Assembly (NCBI GenBank): GCA_951813855.1
Contig: OX638380.1
Span: 2,744,876-2,808,875, forward strand
Source: an uncultured Verrucomicrobiae bacterium
GTDB lineage: Bacteria; Verrucomicrobiota; Verrucomicrobiia; Limisphaerales; AAA164-E04
Length of the DNA stretch: 64,000 nt
Direction: 5' to 3'
The stretch's first letter is position 1. Every line of letters starts with the position of its first letter. The notes under the pieces were generated by a model that was not told where the DNA came from, searched no databases, and was given only the letters and a program-made list of their open reading frames with translations. A program made the position numbers and the translations under genes. Of the stretch, positions 8,457 to 17,130 are shown one piece after another.

Positions 8457-9616
8457 CGTATTTTTAATGAAAAAAACCGGCGCAGGGTTGAATTCAAAGA
8501 TCGTGTTAACGAACAGGCCTTGAAGGAAATACGGGAATCGATCCGTGTTTTCGTCAACGACCTGCCGGATGACAATCGCCCCGGGGTCATCTGGGACGGG
8601 GTCGATGACCAGGGGAGAGCGACGGGCATAAACGTGACGGCTGAGTTGGTTCGTCGACTTTCCGCTTTGACGCCCGACAGCCGAATTTTGCCCCCTTTGC
8701 CGGTATCGTTCGAGAAAAGAAAATTGAAGTGCCATGTTGTCGCCGTCGTAACGGCACCGCCTTCGGAATCGCCACCGGTGCGTTTTCGAGGGAGGATTTA
8801 TGTCGCCAATGGTTCCGGCCGGAGAATGGCGTTGGTTCAAGACGAACTCATTCTTATCGAAAAAAGAAGTTGCACGAAAATCTCTTTTGACGTTTATCCG
8901 GTCCACCGGACGTAATAATTGGATATGAATCTTAGGGAATTCAAATATAAATACTTGTTCGAATCGTTCGGTATCGATACGTTGAAAAATAACGAGCGCT
9001 CCTTAAACGAATGGCTAGCGGCCGCTTAAATGACGGTTTCGGCGGACGAACCGACTCCTACAGTTCTTGGACTGCTCGTATGCGGTATTACTCCCCGCGA
9101 TTAGATACCTGGCACTTGGGCGCAATGTCTTCGTATCGACGGTGCGGAATTATCCGATAACGTGATTGATGAAGAAACGATTATCGGCAACCTATCGCGA
9201 GTGATAGAGTGGGTAGATTTAAAACTGATATCGCATATTTGAACGCAGGTTGATTATACTTCATTGGCTACCGAAATACGAAATTATTCCTATCTCATTT
9301 CCGCAACGCGATTATTCATCGAACTTATGAAAACACCAATTCTCCGGCAAGGAATGCCTGGTATCACGATTGAATTGAGTTTTTGAATCCGGGAGGTCCC
9401 TGCGGTAGCGTAAATCGGAATAATTTTGATAGGCCCGGAATCGTGGCTTATCGTAATCCGAATTTGTCGGAGGCTATGAAAACGCAGCGTTTCGTAAATC
9501 GTTTCGGAGTTGGTATTTCCAAGGCCCGGGAGGAGTTGAACGCCAATGGAAATCCCGATTTGGAATTCAGGATTTCCGCCAATTTCGTCACAGTCGTCAT
9601 TAAGGGAAAATCATGA
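8457..9616 (+). pseudogene. Decayed AlbA_2 / HATPase_c_4 ATP-binding regulator gene
   Basis: Translating straight through stop codons gives a near-complete AlbA_2 (Schlafen-type DNA-binding) plus HATPase_c_4 protein. The start of the frame reads RRVEFKDRVNEQALKEI, then NDLPDDNRPGVIWDGVDDQG, ILPPLPVSFEKRKLK and SPPVRFRGRIYVANGSGRR, all AlbA_2 landmarks. In the same frame come a double TAA (8913-8918), TAA (9027-9029), TAG (9102-9104) and TGA (9240-9242). After one frameshift near 9285 the C-terminal part continues with RNAIIHRTYENTNSPAR, another TGA (9371-9373), then IEFLNPGGPCGSV and RFGVGISKAREELNANGNP to the stop at 9616. At least two stops fall where the family has Arg, consistent with CGA to TGA. 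A different, intact member of this broad family starts at 20702. Real start codon not identified. Confidence 0.85.
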
Positions 9617-9867
9617 CGTCGACTCTTGTTGTAAAAAAATAAAAGGTTAAAGAGCAGGTTAAATTTTTTTGTTTTATTAGCCAGATATATTTTGGCGCCA
9701 ATGATATAAAGCAGTTCAAATCGAATTTTTTTGCAGGTAACAAAAAGCGTTGGTTTCGGACTCGAAAAGATATCGTATAATTTGGGGAATAATAGCCGGA
9801 TGAATTATATCGAGGGTCACTCCGATTTCGGAACGTGATTAGGCGAATCGGCGGCTACTTGATTCCA

Positions 9868-10635
9868 TTAGGACCGATGATTAGGGGTGGAACTTGGATT
9901 CAGGGCGGAGAGTTTTTTTACTTGGGAATATGCCCGGCGAGTTAGTTCCTTGCGGTTACTGCTCCCGGGAAGCGGTTCCCCGACGCGAAGGAAGGCATCG
10001 ATCCGATCGAGAGTCAGCAGATTAAGCAAGTGGGGCAAAAGCAACATCTTACCCCACCAGCAAACGGTCTGCGCGGTGTCGCCTCCTGGTTCTCGATATT
10101 GCAGATAACAAGGAATTACCGAGAATTCGCCGGTAACCGGCGAGAAGAGGGAAGAATGAAATTCTAAGACGCGGGAACCGTCGGTGCTGGTCCCTTCGGG
10201 AAACAAGACGACCCGTTCGTTCGCTGCGAGCAACGATTTCAGCTGTCGATTGACTTCGATCAGTGCCGAGCGGTCGTTTCGGTCCAAAAAAACCGTGCGG
10301 ATCCAACCCGCCAAGGGCCCGATGAACGGCCAGCGGCGCACTTCGCTTTTACTGACGAAGATCCCCGGCGCCGCGGCCATGTAGACGATAATGTCGAGAT
10401 AGCTGACGTGGTTGGAAGCCAGCACGCCTTCCGCCGGTATCGTTCCTTGAACCCGGATATCAAGATTCAGAATCTTGCAGAGTTTCCCTGCATTGAGCCG
10501 TTGCCATTCGTGCCGGAACGAGCGGTTCTCGTTTCCCTTCGAGCGGTAATAGCTCACCGTCAGGCGGAGGAAAAAACCGGCTAACCTGCTGAAACGTCCG
10601 AAAAATCGAAAGGGATGCCGAAGAATTCGTTTCAC
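9868..10635 (-). CDS. plsC: 1-acyl-sn-glycerol-3-phosphate acyltransferase family protein
   Basis: Acylates lysophosphatidic acid (or a related lysolipid) at the inner membrane in phospholipid synthesis. 255 residues. The catalytic block NHVSYLD (H-x4-D) is near residue 76 and the glycerophosphate-binding FPEGTSTDG near 145. The N-terminus has a basic and hydrophobic stretch (FFGRFSRLAGFFLRLTVSY) that should anchor it in the membrane. It is divergent from the uvrA-like gene, with about 114 bases between the starts. Whether it is the main PlsC or a lipid-A/ornithine-lipid type acyltransferase cannot be told from motifs. Confidence 0.88.
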   Translation of the reverse strand: MKRILRHPFRFFGRFSRLAGFFLRLTVSYYRSKGNENRSFRHEWQRLNAGKLCKILNLDIRVQGTIPAEGVLASNHVSYLDIIVYMAAAPGIFVSKSEVRRWPFIGPLAGWIRTVFLDRNDRSALIEVNRQLKSLLAANERVVLFPEGTSTDGSRVLEFHSSLFSPVTGEFSVIPCYLQYREPGGDTAQTVCWWGKMLLLPHLLNLLTLDRIDAFLRVGEPLPGSSNRKELTRRAYSQVKKLSALNPSSTPNHRS

Positions 10636-10749
10636 GTCATCCTGAGTTTAATCCGGCCGGATTCGTCAGGCAATAACGATTTCCCGGCTTGACCGGTCGA
10701 ACGTCTTTGGGTATTCACTCGTGGCTTTTCGAGTAATTGGAGCGAAACT

Positions 10750-13491
10750 TTGAGCGACGCCGAGTACCTAGCCGATCGAATCACCGTTTTCGGAGCCAGA
10801 GAACACAATCTCCGCGACATTTCGCTCGATATTCCTCACAACTGCCTCGTCGTCGTAACCGGACTGAGCGGATCGGGTAAGAGCACCTTGGCCTTCGATT
10901 TGCTGTATGCCGAAGGGCAACGCCGGTTTCTCGATTCGACCAGTGCCTATGCCCGGCAATTCGTCCGGCAATTGCCTCGTCCGGAAGTCGATTGCATCCG
11001 GGGACTGCCGCCGACGGTAGGCATCGAGCAGCGAAACTCTCGCGGAGGCGGGAAAAGCACGGTGGGCACGGTGACGGAAATTCATCAGTTCCTGAGACTG
11101 CTCTACGCTCGTTTGGGAGTTCAGCATTGTCCGGACTGCGGCTTGCCGGTGGAACCGCAAACTCTGGATCGGTTGGCGGAAATTTTGATCGAGCAACTGC
11201 CTCAAAGAGGCGACCTGACTCTGTTTGCGCCCTTGATCCGGCAACGCAAAGGATATCATTCCGCTCTGGCGGCCTGGGCGGAATCCCGAGGCTATTCCCG
11301 TTTGCGAGCGGACGGAGCGCTCTACGATATCGCTCAACCGTTTCGCTTGGACCGCTACCGCGACCACGACGTGGAAGTGGAAATCGGAACTGTAACGGGA
11401 ACCATGGATCTGCAAGCCGTTCGCGAGCTGGTCGGAGAAGCGATCGGCATAGGGAAGGGGGTGATCTACGCCGTCGCCCCGGACGGTCATCAGACGGTGC
11501 ATTCCACGCTTCGCGCTTGTCCCTCGTGTCTTCGATCGTTCGAAACTCCCGACCCCAAGGGGTTCAGTTATAATTCTTCGCGCGGATGGTGTCCGGACTG
11601 CCGGGGATTCGGGGAGATGTTTCGAACGCGCAACCAGTATGACGTGGGGTTGGATGAGCAGATCGAGGAAACCTGGTTTCGGTGGTCCGCCGGCAAACGG
11701 AAGTTATGCCATGCTTGCCAGGGCAGTCGGCTAAACCGGGATGCCTGCTCGGTGTTTCTTTATCGCCAGCGATATTCGGACCGGAAAACCGGCGACGAAG
11801 ACGGCTTGACCATCGACCAGCTTTCTCGAATGACCGTCAAGGAGGCCCAAATCTATTTCGACGGTTTCGGCGAGGGCTCGAGTTCGACGGCGGCCGGCGG
11901 CCGCCCCGATTCCCTGGAAGCCGGCATACTTCGGGATATTTTGCCGGAAATCCGGGAGCGACTGTGGTTTCTTACGGAAGCGGGATTGGATTATCTGCAA
12001 CTGGAACGGGGGGTTACGACGCTTTCCGGGGGCGAGAACCAACGGATTCGGTTAGCTTCCCAATTGGGTTCCAATTTGAGCGGTGCGCTGTTCGTTCTGG
12101 ACGAACCCACCATTGGACTCCACTCCCGGGACAACGCCCGATTGCTGACCATTCTCAGAAGGCTGAAGAGCAAGGGCAATTCTCTGATCGTGGTCGAGCA
12201 TGACGAGGATACGATTAGTCAAGCGGATTACGTCATCGATTTGGGCCCCGGGGCCGGTTCCGGCGGAGGAACCGTAGTTTACGAAGGTACCGTTCCTCAG
12301 TTGTTGGCGTCGGGCGATTCTTTAACGGCCCGTTGCATGCAAAGCCGCCGCCAATTTCCCTTGCGGGGAAAGCGGAGAAAAGTATCGCCTCGAACGATGT
12401 CCTCCGGCAAGGAATCCTGGCTTCATTTGGCCGGGGCCAATACGAATAATCTCAAAAATCTCCAGGTATCGATTCCCTTGGGCAGATTGGTAGCCGTCAC
12501 TGGAGTGAGCGGAGCGGGAAAAAGTACTCTGATGCGCGAGTGCATGTTGCCGGCCCTGGAAGGCGTCACCGGTCAGTCGAGCGGTTCGGCGTCGACCGAT
12601 GAGGAACTTCCCGAAGTGACGATAAGCGGGTTGAACCTGTCCCGGAATATTTCGACCGGTCACGATCGATGGTTGGGGAGGGTCCAGGAAATCAATCAGT
12701 CTCCCATCGGTCGCACTCCACGGTCCATACCGGCTACCTACGTCGGAGTATTCGATCGAATTCGCCAAGTCTTCGCCCAATTGCCCGAGTCGAGAATTCG
12801 AGGTTACGGACCGGGGAGATTTTCCTTCAACAGTAATCAAGGCCAATGCCCGAATTGCCGGGGAGCCGGGGTCGTGAAATTGGAAATGTCTTTTCTGCCG
12901 CCGACGTTCGTCCCTTGCGAATCTTGCGGAGGGGCCCGTTATTCGACCGAGACGTTGGTCGTCAAGTATCGGGGAAAAAACATTGCTGACATTCTGGAGC
13001 TGTCCGTCGCCGAAGCCAAAGATTTTTTCGATTCTTTCGCGGCGATTGGCCGGGCGTTTGCCGCCATGGTCGACGCCGGTTTGGGTTATCTTCGTTTGGG
13101 ACAGACCAGCCCCACGCTCAGCGGCGGCGAGGCCCAAAGGCTCAAGTTGGTTACGCGATTGTTGAGCGGTCTGGGCAATGGTAAAGCGTTGGAGGACAAA
13201 TCCAGGAAAGTGAACGTTTTCCTCTTGGAAGAACCGTCCATAGGGCTTCACACAGCCGACGTTCATCAATTGCTGCAAGTCCTGCAGCGACTGGTGGATC
13301 AAGGGCACTCCGTACTGGTGATCGAACACAACCTCGACATCGTGGCCGAAGCCGACTGGGTGATCGATCTCGGTCCGGAAGGAGGCGACGCCGGCGGCCG
13401 GATCGTGGCTTGCGGGACTCCGGAACGCATCGCTCGGCGCAAGCATTCCCATACGGGAAAGGCCCTGAAAGCATTTCTGGCCGAGTCGTGA
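10750..13491 (+). CDS. uvrA: UvrA-type excinuclease ATPase (first of two adjacent copies)
   Basis: DNA-damage recognition ATPase of nucleotide excision repair, or a paralogue. 913 residues, slightly short for UvrA. NBD1 has Walker A GLSGSGKSTLAFD (about 38-50), STSAYARQFVRQLPRPEVD, and a Cys pair in CPDC near 125. The ABC signature LSGGENQRIRLASQLGSN and Walker B FVLDEPTIGLH follow near 430-455. NBD2 has Walker A GVSGAGKSTL near 585, a zinc-finger module CPNCRGAG...CESCGG near 700-727, LSGGEAQRLKL, and an atypical Walker B VFLLEEPSIGLH in which the usual LDEP is LEEP. The TTG start at 10750 is backed by GGAG seven bases upstream. The next gene is a second UvrA-type protein, so the pair resembles a split double-length UvrA. 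Confidence 0.88.
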   Translation: MSDAEYLADRITVFGAREHNLRDISLDIPHNCLVVVTGLSGSGKSTLAFDLLYAEGQRRFLDSTSAYARQFVRQLPRPEVDCIRGLPPTVGIEQRNSRGGGKSTVGTVTEIHQFLRLLYARLGVQHCPDCGLPVEPQTLDRLAEILIEQLPQRGDLTLFAPLIRQRKGYHSALAAWAESRGYSRLRADGALYDIAQPFRLDRYRDHDVEVEIGTVTGTMDLQAVRELVGEAIGIGKGVIYAVAPDGHQTVHSTLRACPSCLRSFETPDPKGFSYNSSRGWCPDCRGFGEMFRTRNQYDVGLDEQIEETWFRWSAGKRKLCHACQGSRLNRDACSVFLYRQRYSDRKTGDEDGLTIDQLSRMTVKEAQIYFDGFGEGSSSTAAGGRPDSLEAGILRDILPEIRERLWFLTEAGLDYLQLERGVTTLSGGENQRIRLASQLGSNLSGALFVLDEPTIGLHSRDNARLLTILRRLKSKGNSLIVVEHDEDTISQADYVIDLGPGAGSGGGTVVYEGTVPQLLASGDSLTARCMQSRRQFPLRGKRRKVSPRTMSSGKESWLHLAGANTNNLKNLQVSIPLGRLVAVTGVSGAGKSTLMRECMLPALEGVTGQSSGSASTDEELPEVTISGLNLSRNISTGHDRWLGRVQEINQSPIGRTPRSIPATYVGVFDRIRQVFAQLPESRIRGYGPGRFSFNSNQGQCPNCRGAGVVKLEMSFLPPTFVPCESCGGARYSTETLVVKYRGKNIADILELSVAEAKDFFDSFAAIGRAFAAMVDAGLGYLRLGQTSPTLSGGEAQRLKLVTRLLSGLGNGKALEDKSRKVNVFLLEEPSIGLHTADVHQLLQVLQRLVDQGHSVLVIEHNLDIVAEADWVIDLGPEGGDAGGRIVACGTPERIARRKHSHTGKALKAFLAES

Positions 13492-13783
13492 CGTTCCCGT
13501 TTTTTTTCGGAGCGATGAAGGCCGGCCGTTCGATTTTCTCCAGAGTCATGGCCGATCGTTCCGCGGTTTGCGGTGCCGCCCCGGTCGAGTCGGCCGGTTC
13601 TGATCGGCGCGGCGGGCTTCGGCGGGGTTCGATAAATACCCGATCGTGTTTCCTCTGGGCGCTCAGACCGGTTGTTCGTTTTCGAATGGAGCGGCGGATC
13701 GCTTTCCGGCCGTTGCGTTCGGGCGGTTCCGGGCGGAAGGAAATGATCGCGGGGCAGGGGAGCGAGGCAGTTTACGGGGTAAC
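13492..13783. other. Spacer between the two uvrA-type genes
   Basis: About 290 bases with no recognised gene. An in-frame extension of the second uvrA-type gene back to 13646 is open, but its residues are Gly/Arg/Ala-rich and not family-like, so the ATG at 13784 is preferred. Confidence 0.4.
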
Positions 13784-16777
13784 ATGACCGAAAGACGGAA
13801 ACCATCTTTTGAAACTCTCGATACGGCTCCCCATCGCCAGTTCATCGAACTCAAGGGGGTGCGGCAGAACAATCTCAACGGCATCGATCTGAACATCCCG
13901 TTTAACCGGATGACCGTGGTGACCGGGGTCAGCGGCAGCGGCAAGAGTTCCTTGGCTTTCGATACCCTGTTCGCCGAGGGGCAACGACGGTATATCGAAA
14001 CCTTTTCGCCCTATGCCCGGCAGTTTTTCGACCGGATGGATAAACCGAAAGCCGATCGGATCGAAGGCATCCCTCCCGCGATCGCCATCGAGCAAAAGAA
14101 CACCGTCAAATCCAGCCGGTCGACGGTCGGGACGATGACCGAGATTTGCGATTACGTGAAGGATCTGTGGTTGCATTTTTCGCGACCGTATTGTCCGGAG
14201 TGCCGAACGTGGGTCAAAGCCGAAACTCCCATGGACGTGTGGGATTATCTGCGGAACGAAGGCGATTGCGACGGACTGGTTCACGTTACTTTTCCTTCCC
14301 GGTTCAGCGACGATCTGGGCAAGGAGGAATGCTTGCGGCTCATCGGGGCTCAGGGTTTCCGCCGAGGCATCCTGGACGGCAAGATCTGGGAATGGGACGA
14401 GTTGACTTCTCGGCCGGAATTGCTGGCCCGTCATGACGTTATCGACGTGGTGCAGGACCGGCTTCGAACGGATGCTCGGTCCCGGTCTCGGGTCATCGAA
14501 GCCTGCGAGAGCGCCTTTGATTTCGGCCAAAGCGAGTTAGCCTTGTACCGGGCTCAACCGGGCGGGGACCGGCTCACTTTGGCACGTAAGTTTTCCCGTC
14601 GCCCCTTGTGTTCCGGATGCGGGATCAAGGTGCCGGAAGCGTCCCGATCCTTTTTCAGTTTCAACTCCCCCTTAGGGGCTTGTCCGACTTGCAGCGGCTT
14701 CGGCCGCAAGTTGGTTATCGATTATCCGGGCGCCATAGAATTTCCCGATTTGACCCTGGAACAGGGAGCCGTGGGTCCGTGGCGGCAGGGACACGGTTTG
14801 ATTTCTCAGCGTGACATGATGGCGGCGGCCCAGCGTGACGGCGTGCCGGTGGACGTGCCGTTCGCCGAACTTTCGCCGGCGCAGCGGGACTGGGTGATTT
14901 ACGGGCATCCCGAATACGATAAGGCGGAGAATCGCCATTGGCCGCAGTATTGGTACGGCGTCAAGGGTTATTACGACTGGGTGGAGACCAAGGCCTACCG
15001 GCCTTCCTTCATGGCGATATTAAATCGGACTCGCATCAAGCGAACTTGCCCCGATTGTTCCGGAAGCCGGTTGCGCCGGGAAGTCGAGTTTTATCGCGTC
15101 GCTCATCACGGCGAGGGGGACGACCGGTCCGCGATGACCCTGCCGCAATTCTACGCCTTGCCGCTGCATCGGTCCCTGGCGGTCGTCGACGGGTGGCGCC
15201 GGGACCTGCGTCTCCGCAAGGCCGATTCGTTGTCGTTCGCATTGGAAGCCGTGGGCAATCGGTTGCGATATCTGATCGAGACAGGGTTGGCCTACTTAAG
15301 TTTGGATCGCGCTTCCCGCACCCTTTCCGGCGGCGAAACCGAAAGGATCAATCTGGCCAGTTGTTTGGGAACGGGATTAGTCAACACCCTGTTCGTTCTC
15401 GACGAACCCAGCGTCGGACTTCATGCCGCCGATATCCGCAAGCTCATCAGGATCCTGCATCGGCTGCGCGACCGGGGCAATACCTTGGTCGTGGTGGAGC
15501 ACGATTCGGCCATTATTCGAGCTGCCGATCACGTAGTGGATATCGGTCCGGAAAGCGGCGCGAAGGGCGGGTCGCTGGTGTTTTCCGGAAGCGTCGCCGA
15601 ATTGAAAAAATGCCGCCGGTCGGTGACGTCCGAATTCCTTAACGGCCGGGATACCCTGGATATCGGCGACGGGAATCGGGCCGTCGACGACAAGACGCCT
15701 CGCCTTTGCGTGCGGGGAGCGCATTGCCATAACCTGAGGGATTTTTCGGTGGAGATTCCCTTGGAGCGGTTGGTCTGCGTCACCGGCGTCAGCGGGTCCG
15801 GCAAGACGACCCTGGTCAAGGAAGTGCTCGCCCGCCGGCTCGAATCCCTCGCCGAGGATCAAGAAAACGCCGCGTTCGGCGCTAACGGGGAAGAGGTATT
15901 TTGCCGTCCTGGAGGCGAGCCGCCACGACCGATTCTGGTCGATCAATCTCCCATCGGTAAATCCTCGCGGTCCAATCCGGCGCTTTATACCGGGGTGTTC
16001 GTCCATATTCGCCATTTGTTCGCCGCTTCCGTCGAAGCCAAAGACGCGTCGCTCAGTTTCGGTAATTTCAGTTTCAACTCGAATTGGGGAAGATGCGAAC
16101 GTTGCGGCGGGGCCGGATTCGAGAAAGTGGAAATGCAGTTTCTGAGCGACGTGTACGTTCGGTGTTCCGAATGCGACGGCAGTCGCTACAACCGCCGAAT
16201 CCGGGAAACCGTGGTGAACCTGGAGCAGTTCGCCGAAGATTCTGTTCGGCTGCCGGGCCGGACCGCGTGGTCGATAGTGGATCTGTTGGCGGCGACCGTT
16301 GACGAAGCCGTTTCGTTGTTGCAGTCGCTCGTTCACCGGCGGGCGCACCGGACGCTCGCTGGTTTGCGACGATTGCAGCAAGTCGGTCTGGGGTATTTGC
16401 AGCTGGGGCAACCGATTCATACCCTTTCCGGCGGCGAATGCCAGCGGCTGAAAGTGATCCGTTTTTTGGATCAGGCGAGTTCGCCGGGCGCCGGCTCCGA
16501 TCGGCTGATCTTCCTGTTCGACGAACCCACGACCGGACTTCACTTCGCCGACGTCAAAGCCTTGTTGGGGATGTTTCGCGCTTTGGTGAGCCAGGGCTAC
16601 AGCGTGTTGGTGATCGAACATCATCTGGAATTTATCGAACAGGCAGATTGGGTTATCGATTTGGGTCCCGGCGCCGGCGCCGACGGAGGCCGAGTGGTGG
16701 CCGAGGGGCCGCCGGCGGCGATCGCCCGTAACCCGGCCAGCGTCACCGGACAAATGTTGTGCGGCAATCGAGCGTAG
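13784..16777 (+). CDS. uvrA: UvrA-type excinuclease ATPase (second of two adjacent copies)
   Basis: 997 residues from the ATG at 13784. NBD1 has GVSGSGKSSLAFDTLFAEGQ, FSPYARQFFDRMDKPKAD, IEGIPPAIAIEQKN and a zinc pair in YCPEC. A further Cys pair CPTCSGFGRK and later CPDCSGSRL follow. The signature LSGGETERINLASCLG and Walker B FVLDEPSVGLH close NBD1. NBD2 has GVSGSGKTTLVKE, the DQSPIGKSSRSNPALYTGVF stretch, zinc finger CERCGGAGF...CSECDGSRY, LSGGECQRLKVIRFL and Walker B FLFDEPTTGLHFADV. Both ATP sites look intact, unlike NBD2 of the preceding paralogue. By these canonical motifs this copy may be the functional UvrA. The ATG has a GGGG-rich stretch just upstream; in-frame codons before it (from 13646) look non-coding. 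Confidence 0.88.
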   Translation: MTERRKPSFETLDTAPHRQFIELKGVRQNNLNGIDLNIPFNRMTVVTGVSGSGKSSLAFDTLFAEGQRRYIETFSPYARQFFDRMDKPKADRIEGIPPAIAIEQKNTVKSSRSTVGTMTEICDYVKDLWLHFSRPYCPECRTWVKAETPMDVWDYLRNEGDCDGLVHVTFPSRFSDDLGKEECLRLIGAQGFRRGILDGKIWEWDELTSRPELLARHDVIDVVQDRLRTDARSRSRVIEACESAFDFGQSELALYRAQPGGDRLTLARKFSRRPLCSGCGIKVPEASRSFFSFNSPLGACPTCSGFGRKLVIDYPGAIEFPDLTLEQGAVGPWRQGHGLISQRDMMAAAQRDGVPVDVPFAELSPAQRDWVIYGHPEYDKAENRHWPQYWYGVKGYYDWVETKAYRPSFMAILNRTRIKRTCPDCSGSRLRREVEFYRVAHHGEGDDRSAMTLPQFYALPLHRSLAVVDGWRRDLRLRKADSLSFALEAVGNRLRYLIETGLAYLSLDRASRTLSGGETERINLASCLGTGLVNTLFVLDEPSVGLHAADIRKLIRILHRLRDRGNTLVVVEHDSAIIRAADHVVDIGPESGAKGGSLVFSGSVAELKKCRRSVTSEFLNGRDTLDIGDGNRAVDDKTPRLCVRGAHCHNLRDFSVEIPLERLVCVTGVSGSGKTTLVKEVLARRLESLAEDQENAAFGANGEEVFCRPGGEPPRPILVDQSPIGKSSRSNPALYTGVFVHIRHLFAASVEAKDASLSFGNFSFNSNWGRCERCGGAGFEKVEMQFLSDVYVRCSECDGSRYNRRIRETVVNLEQFAEDSVRLPGRTAWSIVDLLAATVDEAVSLLQSLVHRRAHRTLAGLRRLQQVGLGYLQLGQPIHTLSGGECQRLKVIRFLDQASSPGAGSDRLIFLFDEPTTGLHFADVKALLGMFRALVSQGYSVLVIEHHLEFIEQADWVIDLGPGAGADGGRVVAEGPPAAIARNPASVTGQMLCGNRA

Positions 16778-17130
16778 CGGCGAGGGCGCCTGATCGTTCC
16801 TTGGTCAGGTCGTTTGCGGTAGTCCTCGAGGGATCCGGAGCCGGCCGGTCGCGGCGTTCGTTCGTTTGTGGTGGCCGTTCGGCATCGGGTTGCATCCGTG
16901 CCGGGTGCCGTCGCCGGCCGGGGAAAACGGATTCGAAGTGGCCGGCCGAGAGCCGGGAACGAAAGGCCCCGATGCCGGTTCCGCGAAAGGGGGGTGGCCG
17001 GTTTTCCGGCGGTTTTACGAATCGGAAAAGAGGCTTTATAATCGTTCGCGACCACCGGATATGACAATCGGAATCGAAAGACGGCGCGAACGGGGCGCCA
17101 GGCGGCAAGACGGATGGCGCTAAGATCTGC
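16778..17130. other. Intergenic region before the response regulator
   Basis: 353 GC-rich bases with no recognised gene or RNA apart from a good promoter at 17014-17042. The short reading frames here are Arg/Gly-rich and look spurious. Confidence 0.4.
17014..17042 (+). promoter_or_regulatory. Putative sigma-70 type promoter for the response-regulator operon
   Basis: TTTACG (17014-17019) and a perfect TATAAT (17037-17042) are 17 bases apart. The expected start near 17049 leaves an untranslated leader of about 80 bases before the ATG at 17131. Confidence 0.5.

Noticed and set aside
10768..16753. Minus-strand frames under the uvrA-type genes (10768-11502, 12322-13452, 13772-14530, 15377-16753)
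   Set aside because: Antisense shadows of confirmed genes; no motifs recognised.
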